A DNA stretch of 64,000 nt from Ruminococcus sp. (GTDB taxonomy: Bacteria > Bacillota > Clostridia > Oscillospirales > Acutalibacteraceae), in contig SFCS01000007.1 of assembly GCA_004558485.1 (NCBI GenBank), positions 1 through 64,000 of the forward strand, read 5' to 3'. The notes beneath the pieces are model-generated. The model searched no databases. It had not been told where the DNA came from and saw nothing but the letters and a program-made list of their open reading frames with translations. Each line of letters begins with the position of its first letter. The stretch's first letter is position 1. The translations under genes and the position numbers were made by a program. Shown in pieces: positions 33,875 to 42,415 of this stretch.

Positions 33875-34990
33875 TCAGTTCTCCCCTTCCTGCGCGACAG
33901 CCGCCTTTTTGCGGCGGTTCAGATGTACTTCATAGTTGATGAAAAATTCGCAGCCGATGATGAAAAACAGGATGATGCCGGTCAGAATGTCTGCAAAAGC
34001 GCTGTTGAGCCCGAACTTCGAGGTCACTTCGTCCGCGCCGCGCGCCATAAAGACCAACAAAAGCGAGGTGAGCACCATCATCAGCGGGTTGAATTTCGCA
34101 AGCCAGGAGACCATGATGGCGGTGAAGCCTCTGCCGTCCGCCAGGTTGGAGTCAATGGAGTGGGACGAGCCGCCCACGAGCAACAGACCTGCGATACCGC
34201 ACACAGCGCCCGACAGCGCCATCGTGCGCACAATGACCTTTTTCACATTGATGCCGATATACCGTGCGGTGTTCTCGCTGCCGCCGACGACGGAGATCTC
34301 ATAGCCGTGCTTGCTGTATTTGAGATACACAAACATCAAAACGGTGAGGATAACAACGATGACGATGTTGAGCAGATACTGCACACCGAACAGGTTGGGG
34401 AACCATCCGTGACGCAAAAGATCGGGACCTACCACATTCGAGCCGGTCTTGTCCGCGATCTTCAGAAAATACTCAATGAGCTGAATAGCCACATAGTTCA
34501 TCATCAGCGTGAACAGCGTTTCGTTCGTGCCCCACTGCGCCTTGAAAAACGCGGGGATGACGCCCCAGATCACGCCGGAAACAATCGCCGCCGCCGTCAT
34601 GATGAGGATGAGCAGCCAATCGGCGACCTTGCCGCCGAGCACCAGCATGCACACCGCCGTGGACAGACAGCCGATGAGCACCTGTCCCTCCGCGCCCGTG
34701 TTCCAAAAACGCATCCGAAAAGCGGGCGTTACCGCCAACGAAATGCAAAGTAAGATGGCGACATCGTGGATGGTGACGAGCGTTCTGCCCGTACCGAACG
34801 CGCCCTTGCCCACCGTGGCGAAAATAGACAGTGGGTTGTCGCCGGTCAGCACCTTAGCGACGACGGCGCACACCAAAAGCGCCAGAAAAACGGCGATCGC
34901 CCGCACCAGAATGCCGGTCTTAAGTGACATGTTGTTGCGCTTACATACATACAAAAGCGGTTCGCGCGTGTGCTTTTCAGGCTTTTTCAT
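33875..34990 (-). CDS. ABC importer permease, nucleoside type (NupP-like)
   Basis: 371 residues with a cytoplasmic basic N-terminus and about 9 membrane segments. FRMRFWNTGAEGQVLIG and the region ending LAKFNPLMMVLTSLLL are characteristic of the partner permease of the BMP-type importers. It overlaps the ATPase gene by 14 nt. A later ATG (MSLKTGILVRA, about 20 codons in) is a plausible alternative start. Confidence 0.88.
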   Translation of the reverse strand: MKKPEKHTREPLLYVCKRNNMSLKTGILVRAIAVFLALLVCAVVAKVLTGDNPLSIFATVGKGAFGTGRTLVTIHDVAILLCISLAVTPAFRMRFWNTGAEGQVLIGCLSTAVCMLVLGGKVADWLLILIMTAAAIVSGVIWGVIPAFFKAQWGTNETLFTLMMNYVAIQLIEYFLKIADKTGSNVVGPDLLRHGWFPNLFGVQYLLNIVIVVILTVLMFVYLKYSKHGYEISVVGGSENTARYIGINVKKVIVRTMALSGAVCGIAGLLLVGGSSHSIDSNLADGRGFTAIMVSWLAKFNPLMMVLTSLLLVFMARGADEVTSKFGLNSAFADILTGIILFFIIGCEFFINYEVHLNRRKKAAVAQEGEN

Positions 34991-36512
34991 GCGCTGCCCC
35001 TCCCTCCGTTTTTGTCATGAGCAGACCGAGCTGCTCCTTTGTGGCGGTGCGACCGTCCACGATACCGGTAACTCTGCCGGAATTGATGACCATGATGCGG
35101 TCGCAAAGCTCCGTCAGTACATCGAGATCCTCGCCGACGAATATGACGGCGACGCCGTTTTCCTTCTGCTGGTTCAGCAGATTATAGATGATGTACGAGG
35201 AATTGATGTCAAGGCCGCGCACGGGATATGCCGCCATGAGCACCGTCGGCGCCGCGGCAATCTCTCTGCCGACAAGCACCTTCTGCACATTGCCGCCCGA
35301 CAGACGGCGCACCGGCGTGGTCACACCGGGCGTGACGACCTCCAGGCTCTCGATGATGTGCTCGGCAAGCTCCTTGGGCGGCTGCCGATCCACAAACACC
35401 GATCTCCCCTTCTTATAGCTGCGCAGCATCATGTTGTCGACGATGTCCATGTTGCCGACCAGTCCCATGCCGAGACGATCCTCCGGCACAAAGGACAGCC
35501 GCACACCGAGCTCTCTGATCTGCGTCGGCGTTTTGTCGCGCAGGTTCTCCTCTTTGTCGGTCTTGGGGTTATGATAGATGATCTCGCCCTCCGACAGATG
35601 CTGCAGCCCCGCGATCGCCTCAAGAAGCTCTCGCTGCCCCGAACCGGCGATGCCCGCAATGCCGAGGATCTCGCCGCTCTTTGCCGTGAAGGCAATGTCG
35701 TCGAGAACGGCCCTGCCGTCCTGATCGAAGAGCTTCAGCCCGCGCACCATCAGGCGGTCGGCGGTATCGTGCGGCGTCGTGCGCTCGATGTTGAGCAGAA
35801 TCTTTTTGCCGACCATCATTTCGGTCAGCGCCGCCTCGTCGGTCTCGGCGGTGCACACCGTGCCGATATATTCGCCGCGGCGCAGCACCGACACGCGGTC
35901 GGAAAGGCTCAAGACCTCATGCAGCTTGTGGGTGATGATGATGATGGATTTGCCGTCGTCGCGCATACGGCGCAAAACAGCAAACAGCTTTTGCGTCTCC
36001 TGCGGCGTCAAAACAGCGGTCGGCTCGTCCAGAATGAGGATGTCCGCGCCGCGATAAAGCACCTTGACGATCTCCACCGTCTGCTTTTCGGACACCGACA
36101 TGGCATACACCTTTTTGCGCGGGTCGATCTCAAAGCCGTATTTCTCCGCGATCTCGCCGACACGCTTTGTCGCCTCTTTGAGATTATAACGGCGACCGTC
36201 GTTGATACCGAGGACGATATTTTCGGTGGCGGTGAACACATCCACCAGCTTGAAGTGCTGATGAATCATGCCGATCTTATACCCGAAAGCATCGCGCGGC
36301 GAGCTGATGACCGCCGGCTCGCCGTTGACGAAAATTTCGCCCTCGTCGGGGTGATAAATGCCGGAGATCATGTTCATCAGCGTGGTTTTGCCGCTGCCGT
36401 TCTCGCCGAGGATAGCAAGGATCTCTCCCTTTTTCACCGTGAGATCGACATGGCTGTTGGCGAGAATACTGCCAAACCGTTTACTAACATTTCTAAGTTC
36501 CAGAGCGTTCAC
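34977..36512 (-). CDS. ABC importer ATPase with two nucleotide-binding domains (NupO-like)
   Basis: 511 residues from GTG 36512 (VNALELRNVSKRFG); GGGAGG lies 6 nt upstream and the ATG 21 codons earlier lacks one. First domain: Walker A GENGSGKTT, MSVSEKQ signature, Walker B ILILDEPTAVL. Second domain: GIAGSGQRE in place of a canonical Walker A, LSGGNVQK signature and a degenerate Walker B (LMAAYPVRGLD), the normal state for this sugar/nucleoside importer class. Energises uptake with the two permeases. Confidence 0.92.
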   Translation of the reverse strand: MNALELRNVSKRFGSILANSHVDLTVKKGEILAILGENGSGKTTLMNMISGIYHPDEGEIFVNGEPAVISSPRDAFGYKIGMIHQHFKLVDVFTATENIVLGINDGRRYNLKEATKRVGEIAEKYGFEIDPRKKVYAMSVSEKQTVEIVKVLYRGADILILDEPTAVLTPQETQKLFAVLRRMRDDGKSIIIITHKLHEVLSLSDRVSVLRRGEYIGTVCTAETDEAALTEMMVGKKILLNIERTTPHDTADRLMVRGLKLFDQDGRAVLDDIAFTAKSGEILGIAGIAGSGQRELLEAIAGLQHLSEGEIIYHNPKTDKEENLRDKTPTQIRELGVRLSFVPEDRLGMGLVGNMDIVDNMMLRSYKKGRSVFVDRQPPKELAEHIIESLEVVTPGVTTPVRRLSGGNVQKVLVGREIAAAPTVLMAAYPVRGLDINSSYIIYNLLNQQKENGVAVIFVGEDLDVLTELCDRIMVINSGRVTGIVDGRTATKEQLGLLMTKTEGGAAHEKA

Positions 36513-36533
36513 AGAAAACCTCCCGAAAAGAAA

Positions 36534-36564
36534 GCGCAAGGGGAGCGGTATACTCCCCTTGCGC
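36534..36564 (-). promoter_or_regulatory. Perfect 12-bp hairpin between the BMP gene and its ATPase gene
   Basis: GCGCAAGGGGAG pairs with CTCCCCTTGCGC around a 7-nt loop. On the minus strand TTTCTTTTC follows, then the GGGAGG ribosome binding site. It may act as a partial terminator or 3'-end stabiliser that lets the binding protein be made in excess of the ATPase. Confidence 0.6.
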
Positions 36565-36611
36565 CGGTTTTTCAAACAATCGAAAAGTGCCTAAACCGCA
36601 ACCCGCAGGGA

Positions 36612-37898
36612 TCAGTCGCCGTAGTTGGTGTTCAGGTTGGTGACACCATCGATGATGATGTCGAAATACGGAGCGGAGCGGAATTTTTCGGCGTTGGACT
36701 CGTCAAAGTAGCCGTCGTGGATAACATTGGTGTCCGGCTTGAAGTCGCCGTCCACATCCGCCTGGTACTCGGTGAGATGCTGACCGTCCTTCGTCCACTT
36801 AGAGGTGTCAAAGACATGCAGCGTGCCGGCCTCGAGCGCCTTGATGGTCTCGTTGATCTTTTCGATGGTGCCTTCCGCAGCAACATCCTGGTTGATGCCG
36901 GTCAGAACAACGGAGTTGGTGGCGATGTCACCGCACCAGTCGGCATCGATCTTCTCACCCTTCGCGACCTGCTCGACGATGTAACGGAAGTAGGGCGCCC
37001 AGTTGATGGCGGAGGACACGATGAAGGTGTTCTTGCCGGCGGAATAGGTGCTGCCGTTATAGGAAACATTCGGCACCTTCGCCAGCTCGCAGGCGGTCGG
37101 AGCGCCGAGGGAGTCGGCATGCTGGCTGATGAGCACGCAGCCGTCCTGGGTGATCAGAGAGTTGGCAGCCTCCTGCTCCTTCGCCTGGTCATACCAGGAA
37201 CCGGTGTAGCGCACCTTCATGGTCGCCGTTTCGCAAACGGAGCGCGCACCGAGGAAGAAAGAGGTCATGCCGGAAACCACTTCGGCATAGGTGAAAGCAC
37301 CGACATAGCCGATGATCGCCTTTTCTGCCGTGATCTTGCCTTCCTTGATCATTTCGTTGAGCTTCATACCCGCAGCGATGCCGGCGAGGTAACGGCCCTC
37401 ATAGATGGAAGCAAACGCATTGTGGAAGTTCTCGATACCGGCGAGCTTCGCGGAGGTGCCGGTCGCATGGCAGAACTGCACATTCGGATATTCCTTGGCA
37501 GCCTGCTTCATGAAGGACTCATGGCCGAAGGAGTCGGCAAAGATGACCTTGCAGCCCTTGTTCTTCGCCAGGTCGACCGCCGCGTCATAGCAGGAGTTGT
37601 CCTCGCCGATGCCGGTCACGATGATGACCTGCTCGTCCTTCAGACCGAGGCCTTCCTTGACGCTCTTGAGCGCCGCGATGAAGTTATTGTCATAGGTAGA
37701 GTTTTCGTCGTGCAGGCAGATCATGCCGATCTTGAAGTCGTCCGGGATCTTCACGTCGGAAGAGACGGCGTTGCGAGGCAGAATGTCGGCGCTTTCGCCC
37801 TTCTTCGTCGGCGTGGTTCCGCCCGGATTGCTGTTGCCGCAAGCGGCAAGCGACAGTACCATCAGCACTGCCAGTGCGATTGCCAGGATCTTTTTCAT
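36612..37898 (-). CDS. BMP-family substrate-binding lipoprotein (nucleoside importer)
   Basis: 428 residues. A lipoprotein signal peptide ends at LAAC with Cys20, followed by a flexible linker (GNSNPGGTTPTKKGE). The mature part matches PnrA/Med-type basic membrane proteins: DFKIGMICLHDENSTYDNNF, AIIGYVGAFTYAEVVSGMTSFFLGA and VLTGINQDVAAEG. These proteins deliver purine nucleosides to the ABC permeases encoded next. The first importer gene after xpt, 71 nt downstream of it without a terminator. Confidence 0.9.
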   Translation of the reverse strand: MKKILAIALAVLMVLSLAACGNSNPGGTTPTKKGESADILPRNAVSSDVKIPDDFKIGMICLHDENSTYDNNFIAALKSVKEGLGLKDEQVIIVTGIGEDNSCYDAAVDLAKNKGCKVIFADSFGHESFMKQAAKEYPNVQFCHATGTSAKLAGIENFHNAFASIYEGRYLAGIAAGMKLNEMIKEGKITAEKAIIGYVGAFTYAEVVSGMTSFFLGARSVCETATMKVRYTGSWYDQAKEQEAANSLITQDGCVLISQHADSLGAPTACELAKVPNVSYNGSTYSAGKNTFIVSSAINWAPYFRYIVEQVAKGEKIDADWCGDIATNSVVLTGINQDVAAEGTIEKINETIKALEAGTLHVFDTSKWTKDGQHLTEYQADVDGDFKPDTNVIHDGYFDESNAEKFRSAPYFDIIIDGVTNLNTNYGD

Positions 37899-37969
37899 GT
37901 TTCTTTTCCCCCAAATTTATATTCCCGCGAACAGCTTGTCCGCAGTTACCAAAAGAAAGAGGACAGCGC

Positions 37970-38542
37970 TCAGCAAAAAGTCACGCCGTCCTTCACATCC
38001 ATCGACGCAATGCGCGCCAAGGACTCCACACGGATCCCGTGCTCGCGCACACGCGTCGCGCCGTTCTGAAATGCTTTTTCAATGACAATACCCGCGCCGA
38101 TCAGGGTCGCACCGGCATCCTCCACGAGCTGTGCCAGACCGAGAAGGGCATTCCCCTCCGCCAGGAAGTCGTCGAGAATCAAAATGCGGTCCTGCGGACT
38201 CAGAAATGCCTTTGAGACCTGAATGTCATAGGTCTTGCCGCGGGTAAAAGAAGTCACGGGTGCCGTATACACGTCACCCGCGATATTGATACTCTTCGTT
38301 TTTTTGGCAAACACAACCGGCACATCGAAATACTGCGCAGCAATACAGGCGATACCGATACCGGACGCCTCGATGGTCAGAATCTTGTTCACGCCGCAGT
38401 CGCCGAACAGTCGGTGAAACTCCTTGCCGATCTCCTGCAGAAAACGCACATCAATACAGTGATTGAGAAAGCTGTCCACCTTGAGCACATTGCCTTCGAA
38501 CACCCTGCCCTCGGCGCGGATCTTATCCTCCAGCAGCTTCAT
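37970..38542 (-). CDS. xpt: Xanthine phosphoribosyltransferase
   Basis: 190 residues from MKLLEDKIRAEGRVFEGNVL, with GGGAGGG upstream. The PRPP-binding motif is RILILDDFLAEGNAL and the fold matches Bacillus Xpt (FLNHCIDVRFLQEIGKEF, LTIEASGIGIACIAA). Salvages xanthine to XMP. It is the first gene of the nucleoside importer operon, which supports a purine role for the importer. No purine riboswitch is visible upstream, unlike Bacillus xpt. Confidence 0.94.
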   Translation of the reverse strand: MKLLEDKIRAEGRVFEGNVLKVDSFLNHCIDVRFLQEIGKEFHRLFGDCGVNKILTIEASGIGIACIAAQYFDVPVVFAKKTKSINIAGDVYTAPVTSFTRGKTYDIQVSKAFLSPQDRILILDDFLAEGNALLGLAQLVEDAGATLIGAGIVIEKAFQNGATRVREHGIRVESLARIASMDVKDGVTFC

Positions 38543-38586
38543 GCGTTTCCCTCCCATCGAAAACAGTCGAAAAAAGAACTGCCCTC

Positions 38587-38615
38587 ATGATACCAAATAT
38601 TTCATCCGAAATCAA
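38587..38615 (-). promoter_or_regulatory. Promoter of the xpt-nucleoside importer operon
   Basis: -35 TTGATT (38610-38615), 17-bp spacer, -10 TATCAT (38587-38592), 45 nt before xpt. The leader is far too short for a purine riboswitch. Confidence 0.7.
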
Positions 38616-38675
38616 GAGGCGTATCTGCAAAATCTATGCTGTACAGGTGGAGTCATTTTTGTGTATATTGCCACT

Positions 38676-39617
38676 TTACTCCCCGCGCAGCCCCGCATAC
38701 GCCTCGCGCAGCGTCTCACAGGAGGCGGCAAGACGCTTTTCCTCCTCCTCGGTGAGTGACAGCGGCAGCACACGGCGCACGCCGCTGCGGTTGACGATAC
38801 AGGGCATGCCCGCAAACACGCGCCCGTGGCTTTCGAGCATGGCGCTGACGGTCAGCACGCTGTTTTCATCGCCGAGAATGGCGCGGGTGATGCGCATCAT
38901 CGCCATGCCGATGCCGTAATAGGTCGCACGCTTTGCCTCGATGATCTTATACGCCGCACTGCGCACCTCTTCCTCCAGCTTTTTGATCTCCTGCATGCTG
39001 CACATGCCGTCGGCGCAGAAATCCGTGATGGGGCGGGTGGCAAGCATCGCCTGCGACCACGGGACAAATTCGCTGTCCCCGTGCTCGCCGATGACATAGG
39101 CGTGCACATTGCGGGGGTCAACGGAAAAATATTCGCCGAGCAGATACCTGAGCCGTGCCGTATCCAGCGCCGTGCCCGTGCCGATGACGCGGCGGGCGTT
39201 GAAGCCGGACAGCGCGCAGGTGATGCGCGTCATGATGTCCACGGGGTTGGTGGCGACAAGGAAAATGCCGTTAAAGCCGGACTCGACCACCGGCTCAACG
39301 ATGGAGCGGAACACCGCCTCATTGCGCCGCAGAAGATCCAGCCGCGTCTCCCCCGGCTTTTGCGCCACACCGGCGCAGATAGCCACGATGTCCGCATCGC
39401 GGCAATCGTCATAGTCGCCCGCATAAATCCTCATGTGCGAGCCGGAAAATGCCAGCCCGTGATTTAGGTCCATCGCCTCGCCCTGTGCGCGCTTTTTGTC
39501 GATGTCAAGCAGCACCAGCTCCTCACAGGCGTTTTGGTTCAAAAGCGCATAGGCATAGCTCATGCCCACCATGCCCGTGCCGATGAGCACGACCTTGCGC
39601 TTGTCCGTTGTAATCAT
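38676..39617 (-). CDS. ldh: L-lactate dehydrogenase
   Basis: 313 residues from MITTDKRKVVLIGTGMVGMS, with AAGGAGG 9 nt upstream; the longer frame runs through the promoter. NAD loop GTGMVGMSYA, catalytic ICAGVAQKPGETRLDLL (Arg), ATNPVDIMT, and the active-site IGEHGDSEFVPWS (His). Reduces pyruvate to L-lactate to regenerate NAD+. Together with the pyruvate:ferredoxin oxidoreductase further on it marks a mixed-acid anaerobic metabolism. Confidence 0.95.
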   Translation of the reverse strand: MITTDKRKVVLIGTGMVGMSYAYALLNQNACEELVLLDIDKKRAQGEAMDLNHGLAFSGSHMRIYAGDYDDCRDADIVAICAGVAQKPGETRLDLLRRNEAVFRSIVEPVVESGFNGIFLVATNPVDIMTRITCALSGFNARRVIGTGTALDTARLRYLLGEYFSVDPRNVHAYVIGEHGDSEFVPWSQAMLATRPITDFCADGMCSMQEIKKLEEEVRSAAYKIIEAKRATYYGIGMAMMRITRAILGDENSVLTVSAMLESHGRVFAGMPCIVNRSGVRRVLPLSLTEEEEKRLAASCETLREAYAGLRGE

Positions 39618-39709
39618 AGAAAAAAGCCTCCTTTTTCGGTTGGAAAAGCACAGTTTCCGACTGTTTTGTCCGGTATTTCCGAAATAACACAAATTTTTCA
39701 CAAACAGCC

Positions 39710-39751
39710 TTTACACTATGTAGTATACTCTATAGTATAGGGATAAGTCAA
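39710..39751. promoter_or_regulatory. Overlapping divergent promoters of ldh and the two-component system
   Basis: For ldh (minus): -35 TTGACT (39746-39751), 18-bp spacer, -10 TATACT (39722-39727). For the response regulator (plus): -35 TTTACA (39710-39715), 17-bp spacer, -10 TAGTAT (39733-39738). The direct repeat TAGTATA-N5-TAGTATA (39721-39739) lies in the shared core and could be a regulator site. Confidence 0.55.
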
Positions 39752-39769
39752 GAAAAAGGGGGCACCGAA

Positions 39770-40456
39770 ATGGGAAATGATGTCAAAACCGTTTTGATCG
39801 CGGACGACGAGATCCGCATGCGGCGGGTCATCGCCGACTATCTTGCCGCAAAGGGCTATAAGACCGTGGAGGCGGCAAACGGCAGCGAGGCCGTCCTCAT
39901 GTGCCGGCGCATGCCGATCGATCTTGTGCTCCTCGATGTCATGATGCCGCAGATGGACGGCTTTGAGGCGTGCCGCATCATCCGCGAGCATTCCGCCGTT
40001 CCCATCATCATGCTCACGGCGCGCGGCGAGGAAAACGACGAGCTGCAGGGCTTTTCGCTCGGCGCGGACGAATATATCGCCAAGCCCTTCAGCCTCAGAA
40101 TTCTTGCCGCCCGCATCGAGGCGGTGCTGCGGCGGGGCGAAGCGCCGTCGCCGGGGGGCGCGATCCGTGCCGCGGATGATCTGCGGGTGGACACGGTCGC
40201 ACGCGAGGTGACGGTGGCGGGCGCGCCGATCGAGCTGACCTACACGGAATTTGAGCTGCTCGTTTTCCTGATGCAGAATGCCGGCATCGCCCTGTCCCGC
40301 GACAGGATACTGGACAGCGTGTGGCGCTATGACTACTACGGCGACGCCCGCACGGTGGACACGCACATCAAAAAGCTGCGGCAAAAGCTCGGCGATTGCG
40401 GCAACTACATCAAGACCATCCGCGGCATCGGTTATAAATTCGATACGGAGAAATGA
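39770..40456 (+). CDS. OmpR/PhoB-family response regulator
   Basis: 228 residues. Receiver domain (about 1-120) with acidic pair DDE at 12-14, phospho-acceptor Asp56 in LLDVMMPQMDG, Thr83 and Lys105; C-terminal winged-helix (about 135-228) with TYTEFELLVFLMQNAG and DTHIKKLRQKLGDCGNYIKTIRGIGYKF. Preceded by AAAGGGGG. Pairs with the kinase 4 nt downstream. Regulates unknown targets; the Pho-box-like repeats 2 kb downstream make phosphate a possibility. Confidence 0.94.
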   Translation: MGNDVKTVLIADDEIRMRRVIADYLAAKGYKTVEAANGSEAVLMCRRMPIDLVLLDVMMPQMDGFEACRIIREHSAVPIIMLTARGEENDELQGFSLGADEYIAKPFSLRILAARIEAVLRRGEAPSPGGAIRAADDLRVDTVAREVTVAGAPIELTYTEFELLVFLMQNAGIALSRDRILDSVWRYDYYGDARTVDTHIKKLRQKLGDCGNYIKTIRGIGYKFDTEK

Positions 40457-40460
40457 GACC

Positions 40461-41897
40461 ATGCAAAAACTGAAAAACGCCTTTCCCGCCCATTCGCTTT
40501 TGTGGCGGCTGTTCGGCTGCACCGCCGGCTGTGTCGCCGTCTTTTTGGCGGTGCTCCTGCTGCTCAACACCTTTTCCCTCAAGCCGTATTATATGAAACA
40601 AAAGCAGACGCACATCGTCGCTGCCTTTGACAGCATCAACGCCTGCGAGACCTCCGATGCGCTGCAGGAGGAGCTGGAGTATCTGCAGTATAACGACACG
40701 GTGTCGGTCGTCATCTGGGCGGATCGGCAAATTTTATACTCGACGCTCAATCAGCAGCGCTATTCCCTCCCCGCGCGCCCCGATCTGCCGCTTGGCGGCT
40801 ATTCCCTCCGACAGCTCGAGGACGACAACGGTGCCGCCATTGCCCTGCTCGGGCACCTCAATGACGGTGCGTTCATCCTGCTGCGCACGCCCATCGCCGC
40901 TATCGAGGAAAGCGCTGCCGTTTTCAACCGTTTTCTGCTGTTCTGCGGCGGCGGCGGACTGCTGCTGGCTTTGGGACTGGCACTGCTTTTGTCCCGCAGC
41001 CTGACCGTGCCGCTCAGAAAGCTGTCGAGGGTAGCGGAAAATGTGGCGGCGCTCGATTTCAGCGACAGCTACACAGGCGGCGGCAGGGACGAGATCGCCG
41101 CACTCGGTAAAAGCATCGACACCATGTCCCATGCACTGGAGGAAACGATCACCGAGTTGAAAAATGCCAACCTCCGCCTGCAGTCGGACATCGAGGTCAA
41201 GACCCGTCAGAACGAGGCGCACCGCGCGTTCATCGCCAATGTCTCTCACGAGCTAAAGACCCCGCTCGCCCTTATCGGCACCTACGCCGAGAGCCTGCCG
41301 GACATCGAAAACGAGCAAAGCCGTGCGGAATACTGTGCCGTCATCCGGGACGAGACCCGGCGCATGTCGGATATGCTGCGGCGCATGACGCTGCTCATGC
41401 AAATCTCCTCCGGCGAGCAGCTGACGGTCGAACGGTTTAATATCACCGAGCTTTTCTGCAATGTCATGCAGCGGCTCACGCCGCAGTTTGCCGACTGCCG
41501 GGCGACGGTCATCCCGCCCGCAGCCGCGCCGCAGTTTGTGTTTGCGGACAGCTTTCTCATCGAGGATGTGCTGCAGAACTATCTCACGAACGCCTTTCAC
41601 CATGTCACGGCGGGGGGCATCATTTCCGGCACGGTCACACCCACCGCAAACGGCACGGTGCACATTGCCGTCCTCAACACCGGCAGCCCCATCCCCGAGG
41701 AGGAGCTGCCGAAGATCTGGGAGAGCTTTTACAAGGTGGATAAGGCGCATAGCCGCTCCTACGGCGGCTCGGGCATCGGGCTTTCGGTCGTGGCGGCGAT
41801 CATGCAGGCGCACCGCATGCCCTACGGCGTGCGCAACTGCCGGGCGCCCGACGGCAAAACGGCTGTGGAATTTTATATCGAGCTGCAAACGCGATAA
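40461..41897 (+). CDS. Sensor histidine kinase
   Basis: 478 residues from MQKLKNAFPAHSLLWRLFGC. Membrane segments at about 14-38 and 156-178 enclose an extracytoplasmic sensor of about 115 residues; HAMP about 178-230; then the H-box NVSHELKTPLALI with His263, N-box NYLTNAFHH and G-box GGSGIGLSVV. Phosphorylates the adjacent response regulator. Reading of the frame upstream of this ATG overlaps the regulator gene and is rejected. The sensor domain shows no recognisable ligand motif. Confidence 0.93.
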   Translation: MQKLKNAFPAHSLLWRLFGCTAGCVAVFLAVLLLLNTFSLKPYYMKQKQTHIVAAFDSINACETSDALQEELEYLQYNDTVSVVIWADRQILYSTLNQQRYSLPARPDLPLGGYSLRQLEDDNGAAIALLGHLNDGAFILLRTPIAAIEESAAVFNRFLLFCGGGGLLLALGLALLLSRSLTVPLRKLSRVAENVAALDFSDSYTGGGRDEIAALGKSIDTMSHALEETITELKNANLRLQSDIEVKTRQNEAHRAFIANVSHELKTPLALIGTYAESLPDIENEQSRAEYCAVIRDETRRMSDMLRRMTLLMQISSGEQLTVERFNITELFCNVMQRLTPQFADCRATVIPPAAAPQFVFADSFLIEDVLQNYLTNAFHHVTAGGIISGTVTPTANGTVHIAVLNTGSPIPEEELPKIWESFYKVDKAHSRSYGGSGIGLSVVAAIMQAHRMPYGVRNCRAPDGKTAVEFYIELQTR

Positions 41898-41902
41898 ACA
41901 AC

Positions 41903-41936
41903 AAAAAAGGCGTGCTCACACAGAGCACGCCCTTTT
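41903..41936. terminator. Bidirectional terminator after the two-component system
   Basis: AAAAAAGGCGTGCTC-ACACA-GAGCACGCC(C)TTTT. Ends the kinase transcript on plus and would also end the minus-strand orphan transcript that starts near 42216. Confidence 0.85.
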
Positions 41937-41947
41937 CAAGACCCCAA

Positions 41948-41980
41948 AACGGCTGCATCCTCCGACGGGATGCAGCCGTT
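41948..41980. promoter_or_regulatory. 13-bp perfect hairpin in the 41.9-42.5 kb intergenic region
   Basis: AACGGCTGCATCC-(7 nt)-GGATGCAGCCGTT, 11 nt beyond the terminator. Without a T-run on plus; on minus TTTT follows. Could be part of a structured short RNA. The rest of the 600-nt gap 41.9-42.5 kb carries the two promoters and Pho-box-like repeats listed separately, and no convincing protein gene. Confidence 0.5.
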
Positions 41981-42222
41981 ACCATCATTTTATTGCGACA
42001 AATGCCGCACAATTTATATCATCATTGGACTCACCGTTTCTTCAGATTTCTTTTGCCTTCTGATGAAATCCGAACAATTGCGAAGCCTTCCTTTTATCAT
42101 ATTTCTTGACACACCGTCAATTACCCACGGGACTCACTCCTTTCCGGAATTTTGTCAGAAAATCGGGGGAACATCCTCCATAGGCTTTCTCCTTTCGGTC
42201 GCCTTGTCTTTCCTGCATCTAT

Positions 42223-42251
42223 ACTATACCACGAAAGCGCATTTCTGTCTA
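42223..42251 (-). promoter_or_regulatory. Promoter of an orphan minus-strand transcript
   Basis: -35 TAGACA (42246-42251), 17-bp spacer, -10 TATAGT (42223-42228). The transcript would run about 310 nt to the hairpins at 41.9-42.0 kb. It has AAAGGAG 7 nt before an ATG at 42181 that reads only eight codons (MEDVPPIF, stop at 42155). No protein gene is evident. Confidence 0.5.
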
Positions 42252-42288
42252 TGCGCAAACCGCCCAAAAAAAGGACAGAAAGTTCTAC

Positions 42289-42317
42289 TTGCGCAACCGC
42301 GCCTTCCGTGGTATACT
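42289..42317 (+). promoter_or_regulatory. Promoter of a short plus-strand transcript before the Na/Pi gene
   Basis: -35 TTGCGC (42289-42294), 17-bp spacer, -10 TATACT (42312-42317). The context CGTGGTATA is shared with the divergent minus promoter. The next 80 nt lead into an intrinsic terminator. Confidence 0.6.
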
Positions 42318-42357
42318 GAAAATGTTGGGGACAAAAAACAAGTTTTTCGGTACACTG

Positions 42358-42399
42358 AAAACACGGGCACGCAAAACCGCGCGCCCGTGTTTTATTTTT
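42358..42399 (+). terminator. Terminator of the short plus-strand transcript
   Basis: AAAACACGGGC and GCCCGTGTTTT form an 11-bp stem followed by ATTTTT. It would release an RNA of about 75 nt starting near 42324, or attenuate transcription into the Na/Pi gene. Confidence 0.75.
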
Positions 42400-42415
42400 G
42401 GCGGCAGGTGCGAAA

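Noticed and set aside
34509..38069. Plus-strand open frame of 1186 codons across the nucleoside importer operon
   Set aside because: It is antisense to four well-recognised genes in GC-rich DNA; the protein has no family features and no ribosome binding site. The same holds for long frames opposite nifJ (47255-50095), feoB (30377-32659) and secY (6372-7748).
38543..38675. Purine riboswitch before xpt
   Set aside because: The promoter -10 is only 45 nt from the start codon and the conserved core is absent.
39618..39709. Rex operator upstream of ldh
   Set aside because: TTGTGAAAAATTTGTG resembles half of it but is a direct rather than inverted arrangement, so the palindrome required by Rex is missing.
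42100..42181. Possible selenocysteine or read-through extension of the 8-codon ORF MEDVPPIF
   Set aside because: Two further stops follow within nine codons, and there is no SECIS-like hairpin directly after the TGA.
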